In this document: piece by piece, positions 52,733 to 64,000 of the stretch
Layout: each line of letters starts with the position of its first letter
Position numbering within the stretch: the stretch's first letter is position 1
DNA from: Rhodocyclaceae bacterium
GTDB taxonomy: Bacteria; Pseudomonadota; Gammaproteobacteria; Burkholderiales; Rhodocyclaceae
Length of the DNA stretch: 64,000 bases
Reading direction: 5' to 3'
NCBI GenBank assembly: GCA_028687645.1
Contig: JAQTZQ010000002.1
Coordinates: 23,781-87,780 of the forward strand
Translations under genes and position numbers: made by a program
The notes under the pieces: generated by a model
What the model saw: the letters and a program-made list of their open reading frames with translations, nothing else
Told to the model about the DNA's origin: nothing
Database searches by the model: none

Positions 52733-53572
52733 ATGACTTTGATAATCCAAAGCGGCGCACTGCCCACTTTTTTGCTTGAACGCATTGTTGCCGCCACCGG
52801 TGCGTTGACCGTTGAACCTCGACCGCCGCAAGTGGTTTGCCTGCACGGCGCCACTCGCACGCCAGCATTCGACGGACTCATCCCGCTCATTGAAGCCGAG
52901 CATCTCGACTGGGCCTTTGTCGAACCCAGCAAAAAGCTCTCTGATTTCGGCCTTATCTGCTTCGACATGGATTCAACGCTGATCACCATCGAGTGCATCG
53001 ATGAACTGGCCGATTTCGCCGGCAAGAAGGAAGAAGTCTCAGCAGTGACCGAAGCCGCCATGCGCGGTGAAATCGACTACAGCGAAAGCCTGCGCCGTCG
53101 TCTCTCGCTGCTCGCCGGCCTCGATGCCCGCGTTCTGGCCAAAGTATTTGGCGAACGTTTGTTACTCTCGCCCGGCGCCCGCGAACTGCTCGAAGCCGCG
53201 CAAAATTCTGGCCTACGCACCGCCATTTTGTCCGGTGGCTTTACCTATTTCACCGAGCGTCTGCGCATCGAACTAGGCTTTGATTTCGCCACCTCCAACG
53301 AGCTGGAAATCTCTGGCGGCAAGTTGACCGGCCGCGTCGTTGGCGAGATCGTCGATGCGACCGTCAAGGCCCGTCATCTCCTGCGCCTAACCAAGGAGCT
53401 GGGGCTGCAAAAAGAACAGGTTATTGCCGTCGGCGATGGTGCCAACGATTTGCTGATGATGGCTGAAGCCGGCCTTTCAGTTGCCTTCCGAGCCAAACCA
53501 GCAACCCGCGCCAAGGCAGACATCGCGATCAATTTCGGCGGTCTCGATTCGCTGTTGAATCTGTTCGACTGA
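52733..53572 (+). CDS. serB: Phosphoserine phosphatase
   Basis: 279 residues. It is the last step of serine synthesis. An N-terminal ACT-like region precedes the HAD domain with the nucleophile motif FDMDSTLITIECIDELAD, motif II LSGGFTYF, and motif III/IV AVGDGANDLLMMAEAGLSVAF. It resumes the core genome after the accessory island and is 6 bp before menD. Confidence 0.95.
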   Translation: MTLIIQSGALPTFLLERIVAATGALTVEPRPPQVVCLHGATRTPAFDGLIPLIEAEHLDWAFVEPSKKLSDFGLICFDMDSTLITIECIDELADFAGKKEEVSAVTEAAMRGEIDYSESLRRRLSLLAGLDARVLAKVFGERLLLSPGARELLEAAQNSGLRTAILSGGFTYFTERLRIELGFDFATSNELEISGGKLTGRVVGEIVDATVKARHLLRLTKELGLQKEQVIAVGDGANDLLMMAEAGLSVAFRAKPATRAKADIAINFGGLDSLLNLFD

Positions 53573-53578
53573 GCCTGG

Positions 53579-55183
53579 ATGCCTGATACCGGCACTCTCA
53601 ATTTCCAGTGGTCGCAAGCCATGGTCGCCGGCTTTGTTGCTGCCGGCGCGACGCACGCCGTTATTTCCCCCGGTTCACGCTCGACCCCGCTGGCACTCGC
53701 CATGCTGCGCCAAGCCGGACTGATTTGTAATGTTACGGTCGACGAGCGAAGTGCGGCCTTTTTTGCGCTGGGTATCGCCAAAGCCAGCCAGCGCCCGGTC
53801 TTGCTGCTGGCCACTTCGGGTACCGCTCCGGCCAACTGGTTTCCGGCCGTCATTGAAGCCAGCCAGGCCGGCATCCCGCTGATCCTGATCTCGGCGGATC
53901 GCCCACCAGAACTGCAAGGCTGCGGCGCCAACCAGACCATCGACCAGATCAATCTTTTTGGCTCGCATGTGCGCGCCAGTCACGCCCTGGCGGCGCCTAA
54001 CGCTGGCTTTACTCCGGCCTATTTGCACCACCTCGCCGCGCGGGTTTATGAGCAAGCCACCTGGCCGGACCCGGGGCCGGTGCATATCAATCAGCCCTTT
54101 CGTGAGCCCTTGATTCCTCAAGATGCGGGTTTATCGGCATGCCCCCCCAAAACCATTCACGTTCGCCCGCCGCTACTCCAGCCCTCCCCGCTCGCTGTTG
54201 AGGAATTGGCTGCCGCGATATCGGGAAAGCCCGGCCTGATTATCTGCGGTGAACTAACGCGAAACCCGGATTTCCCCGAAGCTGTCACCCAACTGGCCGC
54301 ACAACTGGATTGCCCCCTCCTGGCCGAACCGCTTTCCAACCTGCGCTTTGGCCAGCATGAGCGCAGCCGGATTTGCGTTCACTACACAAGTTGGTTGGCA
54401 AAAGCCGAATTTCGCCCCGAGTGGATCTTGCGCTTTGGTGCATATCCAGTCACCCGGGCGCTTCAGAACCTCATCACCCAAGTTCCGGTTCAACTGCTGG
54501 TCGAACCACGACCGCGCTGGAGTGATCCGAATCAGCACCTTACCCAACTGCTACGCGCCGACTCCGTTGCCGCCTGCCAAGCGATTCAGGCGGCTTCGCC
54601 AAAGCCCGCACCTGATGGCTGGCAAGCGTCATTCACCCAACTTGAGGCGGAATCAAGGCCACCAAAAGCGATAAACCACATCACCACGCTGATCGACGAA
54701 CTACCCGAGAATTGCCCACTTTTCATCGGCAACTCGCTAGCCATCCGCCAACTCGACACTCATTCAGGCAGTGGCGAAAAATCGCTGATTTTCTATGGCA
54801 ACCGGGGCGCCAGCGGTATCGATGGCAACATCTCGACCGCTTTGGGTATCGCCGCCATCCATGGCCGTGTCGTTGCTCTTTTGGGCGACCTCACCAGCCA
54901 GCACGATCTGGGCGGCCTCGCCCTGGCGCAGGGTCGCAATGCGGTAATCATTACGGTCAACAACGCGGGAGGCGGTATTTTTGACCTGCTGCCGCAAGCT
55001 GCATTACCTGAGTTTGAACAAGGCTGGCGCACGCCGCAAGCCATCAATTTTGAACATGCAGCGCTGACCTTTGGCCTCAACTACGCCCGCGCGGAAAATA
55101 ACGAAACCTTTAAGACCGCGCTGCATCAAGCCATCCAGCAAGGCGGCCCGCATTTGCTCGAACTACTTACGCCCCCCGCCTGA
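53579..55183 (+). CDS. menD: SEPHCHC synthase of menaquinone biosynthesis
   Basis: 534 residues. This ThDP enzyme joins isochorismate and 2-oxoglutarate. The N-terminal VISPGSRSTPLALAM and TVDERSAAFFALGIAKAS, and the C-terminal ThDP motif region GDLTSQHDLGGLALAQ with TVNNAGGGIFDLL are conserved MenD sequence. Most betaproteobacteria use only ubiquinone, so menD suggests that this organism also makes menaquinone, as some Rhodocyclales do; no other men gene is in the window. It would suit a low-potential anaerobic respiration such as the octaheme module. Confidence 0.93.
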   Translation: MPDTGTLNFQWSQAMVAGFVAAGATHAVISPGSRSTPLALAMLRQAGLICNVTVDERSAAFFALGIAKASQRPVLLLATSGTAPANWFPAVIEASQAGIPLILISADRPPELQGCGANQTIDQINLFGSHVRASHALAAPNAGFTPAYLHHLAARVYEQATWPDPGPVHINQPFREPLIPQDAGLSACPPKTIHVRPPLLQPSPLAVEELAAAISGKPGLIICGELTRNPDFPEAVTQLAAQLDCPLLAEPLSNLRFGQHERSRICVHYTSWLAKAEFRPEWILRFGAYPVTRALQNLITQVPVQLLVEPRPRWSDPNQHLTQLLRADSVAACQAIQAASPKPAPDGWQASFTQLEAESRPPKAINHITTLIDELPENCPLFIGNSLAIRQLDTHSGSGEKSLIFYGNRGASGIDGNISTALGIAAIHGRVVALLGDLTSQHDLGGLALAQGRNAVIITVNNAGGGIFDLLPQAALPEFEQGWRTPQAINFEHAALTFGLNYARAENNETFKTALHQAIQQGGPHLLELLTPPA

Positions 55184-55201
55184 AAGCGACTCACGCGCAC
55201 C

Positions 55202-57772
55202 ATGTCTATTGATCTCTCCAAGCACACCCCCGTCATGCGCCAGTGGTTTTCCATCAAGGAAAAGCATCCGGACAATTTACTTTTTTTCAGAATGGGAGAT
55301 TTCTACGAGCTGTTCTTTGACGATGCGGAGAAAGCCGCTCGCCTGCTCGACATCACGCTAACCACGCGCGGCCAAACGGCGGGTACGCCGATCAAGATGG
55401 CCGGTGTGCCTTTTCATTCACTGGAGCCGTACCTCGCCCGCTTGGTCAAGCTCGGCGAATCGGTCGTCATTTGCGAACAAATCGGTGACCCGGCGACCAG
55501 CAAAGGCCCGGTCGAACGTGCCGTCAGTCGTATTGTCACGCCGGGCACACTGACCGATGCTGCGCTGCTCGACGACAAACGCGATATCTGGTTGCTGGCA
55601 CTGACTTCAACGCGCAACACAGCAGGCATGGCCCGGCTGAATCTGGCTAGCGGTGAATTTATCCTGACCGAAATCCCCAACGACCAGATTGCCGCAACAC
55701 TTGAACGCATCCGTCCGGCTGAAATCCTTTACCCGGAATCCTGGCAGCCCGATTTCCCGCTCGACATTGCCCGCACCCGCCAGCCGGACTGGTATTTCGA
55801 GGTCGACTCGGCCAAGCGTCTGCTCTGCGAACAGTTCAAGGTGGCGTCGCTATCCGGCTTTGGTACCGACGGACTGCGCCCAGCCATCGGCGCTGCTGGC
55901 GCTTTGCTGCAATTCGCCCAAGCCACGCAATCAGGAAATTTGCCGCATTTAAAGGCGTTGACCGTAGAACTCGAAGGCGCTTACCTCGGCCTCGATCTGG
56001 CCACCCGGCGTAATCTGGAACTGACCGAAACCCTGCGTGGCCAGCCGTCGCCAACGCTGTTCTCGCTGCTCGACAACTGCGTCACCAGCATGGGTTCGCG
56101 CCAGTTGCGCCACGCCTTGCACCATCCGCTGCGCGAACGGGAGATTCCGGCAGCACGCCATTTTGCCGTCGAATCACTCTTGGAAGATTACGGCCGCATC
56201 GCCGGTGAGCTGCGTCGTGAATTGCGCGGGATTGCCGACATCGAACGCATTGCCGGGCGCATCGCACTGAGGAATGCCCGCCCACGCGACCTCGCCAGTC
56301 TGCGCGAATCACTCAAGCAACTGGCTCCGCTACGTGCACCGCTGGACAACTCGCCATCGCCATTGCTCCAGCATTTATTCGCCGATCTGGAGACCCCAAC
56401 CGATACCCTGACCCTGCTGATCAACGCCATCGCCAACGAACCCGCCGCTTTGGTGCGCGAAGGCGGCGTCATCGCCACGGGCTACGATGCCGATCTCGAT
56501 GAACTACGCTCGATCAACGATAACTGCGGTGCTTACCTGATCGATATGGAAATCCGCGAACGCGAGCGCAGCGGAATTAACAGTCTGAAGGTTGAATTCA
56601 ACAAGGTGCATGGCTTTTACATCGAGGTCACGCACGCCAACACCGACAAAATCCCCGACGACTACCGCCGCCGGCAAACACTAAAAAATGCCGAGCGTTA
56701 CATCACCCCGGAGCTGAAAGCCTTTGAAGACAAGGCGCTTTCCGCCCAGGAGCGTTCCCTGGCGCGTGAAAAATTGCTCTACGAAGGCATCCTCGATCAA
56801 CTTTTGCCAGCGGTAAGCAGCCTGCAAACCATCGCCCGCGCCATCGCCCAGCTTGATTTACTCGCCGGTTTTGCCGATACGGCGCTCAAACGCAACTGGA
56901 ACAAACCAGAATTTGCCCCGGAAATCGGGTTGACCGTAATAAATGGCCGCCATCCGGTCGTTGAGGGTGAAATGGCCAACAGCGCCGCCCCCTTTATCGC
57001 CAATGATTGCCTCCTAGCTGAAAACCGTCGCCTGCTGCTGATCACTGGCCCCAATATGGGCGGCAAATCAACCTACATGCGCCAGACGGCGCTGATCGCC
57101 CTGCTCGCCCACATCGGCAGTTTCGTGCCAGCCGAACGCTGCATTCTCGGGCCACTCGACCGCATCTTTACCCGCATCGGCGCCTCCGACGATCTCGCCT
57201 CCGGGCGCTCGACCTTCATGGTCGAAATGACCGAAGCCGCCGCCATTCTGCACCACGCAACGCCCAACAGCCTGGTGCTGATGGATGAAATCGGTCGCGG
57301 CACCTCGACCTTCGACGGTATGGCGCTGGCCTTCGCCATCCTCCGTCACCTGATCGACAAGAACCGCTGCCTGACCCTATTCGCCACGCACTACTTTGAA
57401 ATGACCCGCCTCTCACACGAGTACAGCGAACTGGCCAACGTGCATCTGGGCGCTGTCGAACACAACGACCGCATCGTCTTCATGCACTCAGTCCAAGAAG
57501 GTCCGGCCAATCAAAGTTACGGCATTCAGGTGGCAGCGCTGGCCGGTATTCCCAATGCGGTCGTTAAAGCCGCCCGCAAGCAACTGCGTGAATTTGAGCA
57601 ACGGGCAACGGTCGACCCGCTACAGCCTGATCTTTTCGCCCAGAGCGCACCGGAACCAGCAGAAGCTGAACCTCACCCGGCGCTGAATCAGCTCGCCACC
57701 CTCGACCCCGACCGCCTGACCCCGCGCGAAGCGCTTGACGCACTTTATGCCCTGAAAGGACTGCTCGAATGA
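55202..57772 (+). CDS. mutS: DNA mismatch repair protein MutS
   Basis: 856 residues, standard length. The mismatch-reading Phe-x-Glu is FYE within [12 protein letters not shown] near residue 40. The ABC ATPase has Walker [15 protein letters not shown], the signature [14 protein letters not shown] and Walker [18 protein letters not shown]. The C-terminal dimerisation tail ends in a family-type LALKGLLE segment. It overlaps the phosphoesterase gene by 4 bp. Confidence 0.98.
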   Translation: MSIDLSKHTPVMRQWFSIKEKHPDNLLFFRMGDFYELFFDDAEKAARLLDITLTTRGQTAGTPIKMAGVPFHSLEPYLARLVKLGESVVICEQIGDPATSKGPVERAVSRIVTPGTLTDAALLDDKRDIWLLALTSTRNTAGMARLNLASGEFILTEIPNDQIAATLERIRPAEILYPESWQPDFPLDIARTRQPDWYFEVDSAKRLLCEQFKVASLSGFGTDGLRPAIGAAGALLQFAQATQSGNLPHLKALTVELEGAYLGLDLATRRNLELTETLRGQPSPTLFSLLDNCVTSMGSRQLRHALHHPLREREIPAARHFAVESLLEDYGRIAGELRRELRGIADIERIAGRIALRNARPRDLASLRESLKQLAPLRAPLDNSPSPLLQHLFADLETPTDTLTLLINAIANEPAALVREGGVIATGYDADLDELRSINDNCGAYLIDMEIRERERSGINSLKVEFNKVHGFYIEVTHANTDKIPDDYRRRQTLKNAERYITPELKAFEDKALSAQERSLAREKLLYEGILDQLLPAVSSLQTIARAIAQLDLLAGFADTALKRNWNKPEFAPEIGLTVINGRHPVVEGEMANSAAPFIANDCLLAENRRLLLITGPNMGGKSTYMRQTALIALLAHIGSFVPAERCILGPLDRIFTRIGASDDLASGRSTFMVEMTEAAAILHHATPNSLVLMDEIGRGTSTFDGMALAFAILRHLIDKNRCLTLFATHYFEMTRLSHEYSELANVHLGAVEHNDRIVFMHSVQEGPANQSYGIQVAALAGIPNAVVKAARKQLREFEQRATVDPLQPDLFAQSAPEPAEAEPHPALNQLATLDPDRLTPREALDALYALKGLLE

Positions 57773-58689
57773 AACGCTGGCTCATCGTTTTCCTGCTGGT
57801 GATCGGCCATTCAGCTCAAGCTGAAATCTGGAATTTTGCATTGATCGGCGATACGCCTTACTCCGCTGAAGAACGTGGCCAGTTACCGCTCATGCTGCAA
57901 GCGATCAACCAACAACCGATGGCCTTCATCGCCCATGTCGGTGACTTCAAAAATGGACAGGATCGCTGTGACGACGAGCTATTCACCGATCGCCAAAAAT
58001 TATTCAACACCAGCCAGGCGCCCTTCCTTTTTATCCCCGGCGACAATGAATGGAGCGATTGCGAGCGACTATCAAACGGCGCCTACGACCCGCTTGAACG
58101 CCTGAACAAGCTACGCGAGCTATTCTGGCAAAACAATTTTTCCCTCGGTCAGAAAAAACTCGCCCTTGAGCGACAGGCCGGTGACTACCCTGAACACAGC
58201 CGCTTCCGTATCGGGCCGGTGTTGTTCGTCACCCTGAACATCCCGGGCGGTAACAATAATTTTGGTTTGCGCGAGGAGCCCAGTCGCGAATTTACTGCCA
58301 GAAATCCGGCCATTTTGGCTTGGCTAAAAGAAAGTTTTGCCCTCGCCAGGCGTGAAAAATTGAGCGGAATTGTGGTGCTGTTTCAAGCCGACCCGCACTT
58401 CAAGCACTTCACGCAAGGCTTGGCGCATCGCGGTTACGAGGATTTTTTGAACAGCCTATCCGCCGAAACGCAAAATTTCACGGGTCAAGTCGTCGCGGTT
58501 CACGGCGACTCGCACAACAGCCGGATTGATCATCCGCTGCGTAATGCCCAAGGCAAAAAACTACCTAATTTCACCCGCGTAGAAACCTTCGGCTACCCCA
58601 CTATGGGCTGGACGCGGGGAATCATCGATACCGATTCCCCCACGCCGATCCGCTTTGAAGCGAATCCTTGGCTCCCCAAACCTCAGTGA
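57769..58689 (+). CDS. Exported calcineurin-like metallophosphoesterase
   Basis: 306 residues with a signal peptide ([18 protein letters not shown]). Metallophosphoesterase motifs are present: [25 protein letters not shown] and a C-terminal [13 protein letters not shown]. It should act in the periplasm on an unknown phosphoester. The start overlaps the mutS stop; the end overlaps convergent slyD by 7 bp, so there is no room for a terminator between them. Confidence 0.88.
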   Translation: MKRWLIVFLLVIGHSAQAEIWNFALIGDTPYSAEERGQLPLMLQAINQQPMAFIAHVGDFKNGQDRCDDELFTDRQKLFNTSQAPFLFIPGDNEWSDCERLSNGAYDPLERLNKLRELFWQNNFSLGQKKLALERQAGDYPEHSRFRIGPVLFVTLNIPGGNNNFGLREEPSREFTARNPAILAWLKESFALARREKLSGIVVLFQADPHFKHFTQGLAHRGYEDFLNSLSAETQNFTGQVVAVHGDSHNSRIDHPLRNAQGKKLPNFTRVETFGYPTMGWTRGIIDTDSPTPIRFEANPWLPKPQ

Positions 58690-59183
58690 CAGGTTTCCTC
58701 GTCATCGTCCGGATTATGGACATGACCATGTTCCAACTCTTCAGCACTGGCCGGGCGAATCGCTGTTACCGTGCAGGTAAAGACCAGCGCCATACCCGCT
58801 AGCGGGTGGTTGCCGTCCAGCACCACCTTGTCATCGGCAATATCGGTGACGCGATAAATGATGAATTCGTCGTCGCCTTCGCCCTCTTCCGGCCCGCCTT
58901 CAAACTGCATGCCGACTTCGATTTCTTTCGGGAAATCTTTGCGCGGCTCGACTTGCACCAGTTCAGCATCGTAATCGCCAAAAGCCTCGTCCGGCTGTAG
59001 CTTGACCTTGACCGACTCGCCGACTGCCTTGCCCTGCAGCGCCTCTTCGATCAACGGAAAAATATCGTCGTAACCGCCGTGCAGATAAACCAGCGGCTCA
59101 CGGCCCTCATCGACCACCTCACCGTCCGGGTCGGTTACGTGGTAATCGAGGGTAATGACACAATTTTTAGTAACCGTATTCAT
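58683..59183 (-). CDS. slyD: FKBP-type peptidyl-prolyl isomerase, SlyD-like
   Basis: 166 residues. The FKBP domain (VITLDYHVTDPDGEVVDEGREPLVYLHG) is interrupted by the IF chaperone insert (about 70-130: VKVKLQPDEAFGDYDAELVQ onward) as in SlyD. The tail [18 protein letters not shown] is His- and acid-rich and may bind nickel. SlyD assists folding and nickel delivery. It shares a 4-bp overlap with bcp upstream. Confidence 0.93.
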   Translation of the reverse strand: MNTVTKNCVITLDYHVTDPDGEVVDEGREPLVYLHGGYDDIFPLIEEALQGKAVGESVKVKLQPDEAFGDYDAELVQVEPRKDFPKEIEVGMQFEGGPEEGEGDDEFIIYRVTDIADDKVVLDGNHPLAGMALVFTCTVTAIRPASAEELEHGHVHNPDDDEETCH

Positions 59184-59653
59184 GAATTCAATTCCTTGAC
59201 GAGGCGCAGCACTTCCATGGCGTGGCCCTTGTAATTAACGTTGTAGAGCGCGTGGCGAATAATGCCTGCGCGATCAATGATGAAGGTGGAGCGAACGATG
59301 CAAAATTTTTTATGCCCGTCCACCTCTTTAGCCTGCCAAACTCCGTACAGCTTACATACATTGCCTGACGCATCAGAAAGCAACTCCGTGCCAATACCTT
59401 CCTTGTCGCGAAACTCGGCATGCTTCAGGCAATCATCCCGACTAACTCCCAGCAAAACACAATTTTGCGCACCAAAATCATCTTCATGATCGGAAAAATC
59501 AGTCACTTCCTTGGTGCAACCCGGCGTGCCATCCTTGGGATAAAAGAAAATAACCAGATTACTTTTACCCAGAAATCCTGCCAAATCAATCGATGCCATA
59601 TCTGCATCCGGCAAAACGAAGCCCGGTGCCTTGTCTCCAACCTTGAGCAGCAT
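59180..59653 (-). CDS. bcp: Thiol peroxidase, Bcp/PrxQ family
   Basis: 157 residues. The peroxidatic Cys lies in FFYPKDGTPGCTKEVTDFSD and a second Cys in GAQNCVLLG may resolve it. It reduces peroxides with thioredoxin. The gene starts at MLLKVGDKAPGFVLPD. A perfect AGAGCGCTCT palindrome (59665-59674) and a copy of the TTACGGTC(A/G)AC motif lie in the gap to ftsB. Confidence 0.95.
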   Translation of the reverse strand: MLLKVGDKAPGFVLPDADMASIDLAGFLGKSNLVIFFYPKDGTPGCTKEVTDFSDHEDDFGAQNCVLLGVSRDDCLKHAEFRDKEGIGTELLSDASGNVCKLYGVWQAKEVDGHKKFCIVRSTFIIDRAGIIRHALYNVNYKGHAMEVLRLVKELNS

Positions 59654-59712
59654 ATCGTTCTCCTAGAGCGCTCTGAGGGACTTGCTGTGAGCGATTCTAG
59701 CGGAGGCAAATG

Positions 59713-59723
59713 TTACGGTCGAC
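59713..59723 (+). repeat. Intergenic copy of the recurring 11-mer TTACGGTC(A/G)AC
   Basis: Exact copies also occur at 3141-3151, 24734-24744, 31089-31099, 43661-43671, 53733-53743 and 54951-54961 on the plus strand, and at 56929-56939 on the minus strand. This copy lies in the bcp-ftsB gap; the others are inside genes in different frames and strands. A random 11-mer with one two-fold position is expected about 0.06 times in 64 kb, so the recurrence is not chance. The related core CGGTC(A/G)AC is also frequent. See findings. Confidence 0.7.
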
Positions 59724-59736
59724 GTCTTTATTAGCG

Positions 59737-60021
59737 TTATTTTCCGGGAACTTTTTCAGGAATCTGAATAAAACTTTCATCCTGCTTGATCATCCCCAAA
59801 TCGAAGCGCGCCCGTTCTTCAATCGCGTCGTAACCCTGCTTCAAATCCCGAACCTCTGCATCAAGTCCGGCATTGCGGATTTCCAGGCCTTTGGTCACTT
59901 CCTTTTGCTGCTCCAGTTGCCGGTCGTACTCCCAAACCCGCAACCAGCCGCCCTTCCCCAGCCAGAGCGGGTACTGGATGAGGCCGATAAAAACGAGCAG
60001 AGCGACCGTCAGCCAGCGCAC
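59737..60021 (-). CDS. ftsB: Cell division protein FtsB
   Basis: 94 residues. One N-terminal membrane helix ([18 protein letters not shown]) is followed by a periplasmic coiled coil ([26 protein letters not shown]) and the family end segment [14 protein letters not shown]. FtsB links FtsL and FtsQ in the divisome. Location downstream of eno is the common arrangement in Beta- and Gammaproteobacteria. Confidence 0.93.
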   Translation of the reverse strand: MRWLTVALLVFIGLIQYPLWLGKGGWLRVWEYDRQLEQQKEVTKGLEIRNAGLDAEVRDLKQGYDAIEERARFDLGMIKQDESFIQIPEKVPGK

Positions 60022-60042
60022 AGGGAATGATAAGGCGTGAGA

Positions 60043-60093
60043 GGGGATTAGTTAATGGGAATTGGGGTTGCCTTTCCCCAATGACTAATCCCC
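60043..60093. repeat. Imperfect palindrome between eno and ftsB
   Basis: GGGGATTAGT (60043-60052) pairs with ACTAATCCCC (60084-60093), and ATTGGGG (60061-60067) with CCCCAAT (60076-60082). No T-run follows on the minus strand, so it is not a standard terminator. The word AATCCCCAAT is shared with the C-rich stretch inside mfd, suggesting a dispersed repeat. Confidence 0.5.
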
Positions 60094-60102
60094 AATAACC
60101 AA

Positions 60103-61398
<1,296 letters not shown>

Positions 61399-61435
61399 TT
61401 ATCAATAGGTTGAAATAGAAATTTAAACTAGATTG

Positions 61436-63999
<2,564 letters not shown>

Positions 64000-64000
64000 T

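Noticed and set aside
59665-59674. AGAGCGCTCT palindrome as an operator for bcp
   Set aside because: Ten-base palindromes occur by chance in this length, and no regulator is linked to it; it is mentioned only in the bcp entry.

Overview
The window is a stretch of bacterial chromosome from a betaproteobacterium, most likely a Rhodocyclales member related to Dechloromonas, Azonexus or Propionivibrio. This is an inference from gene order (rpsB-tsf-pyrH-frr-uppS-cdsA-dxr-rseP-bamA-skp-lpxD-fabZ-lpxA-lpxB-rnhB; pyrG-kdsA-eno-ftsB), the style of the proteins and moderate GC; no rRNA gene is present to confirm it. I see no tRNA, rRNA, CRISPR array, transposase or integrase.

Layout. (1) 1-5.9 kb is an anaerobic or redox respiration block: a ZIP metal transporter (cut by the left edge), a small conserved protein, a stand-alone Rieske protein, a divergent sigma-54 activator with a cysteine-bearing PAS domain, and a membrane module made of an octaheme cytochrome c of the tetrathionate-reductase family plus a b-type cytochrome. 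Two sigma-54-like promoters and clusters of TGGCAG sites suggest that the activator controls both the Rieske gene and the octaheme operon. (2) 5.9-9.2 kb: map-glnD. (3) 9.4-25.2 kb: rfbD, then the long translation, isoprenoid, phospholipid, outer-membrane and lipid A cluster, mostly with overlapping or near-abutting genes, led by a strong promoter and a pseudoknot-capable rpsB leader. (4) 25.2-28.7 kb: a PAS-LuxR regulator divergent from a large membrane histidine kinase. (5) 28.7-41.9 kb: a C3/C4 carbon node, with PEP synthase regulator ppsR, PEP carboxylase, a UspA protein, a four-gene lactate oxidation operon (lutA-lutC-lutB-dld) with a divergent GntR regulator, and ppsA. Together they would oxidise lactate to pyruvate, convert pyruvate to PEP and carboxylate PEP to oxaloacetate. 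(6) 42.0-47.5 kb: rhodanese, mfd, aroG and a small unknown gene. (7) 47.5-52.7 kb: an accessory island with two toxin-antitoxin pairs, a Uma2-type nuclease, a PD-(D/E)XK-like protein, and a translationally coupled AlbA_2/ATPase plus ParA-like gene pair that is the best candidate for an undescribed (perhaps defence) system. (8) 52.7-63.9 kb: serB, menD, mutS and a phosphoesterase on the plus strand, facing slyD, bcp, ftsB, eno, kdsA and pyrG on the minus strand.

Across the whole window an 11-mer, TTACGGTC(A/G)AC, recurs eight times on both strands, mostly inside genes, far above chance. It has no explanation among the annotated features. Coordinates and starts were chosen from the ORF track plus visible ribosome binding sites and family N-termini; no database search was run.
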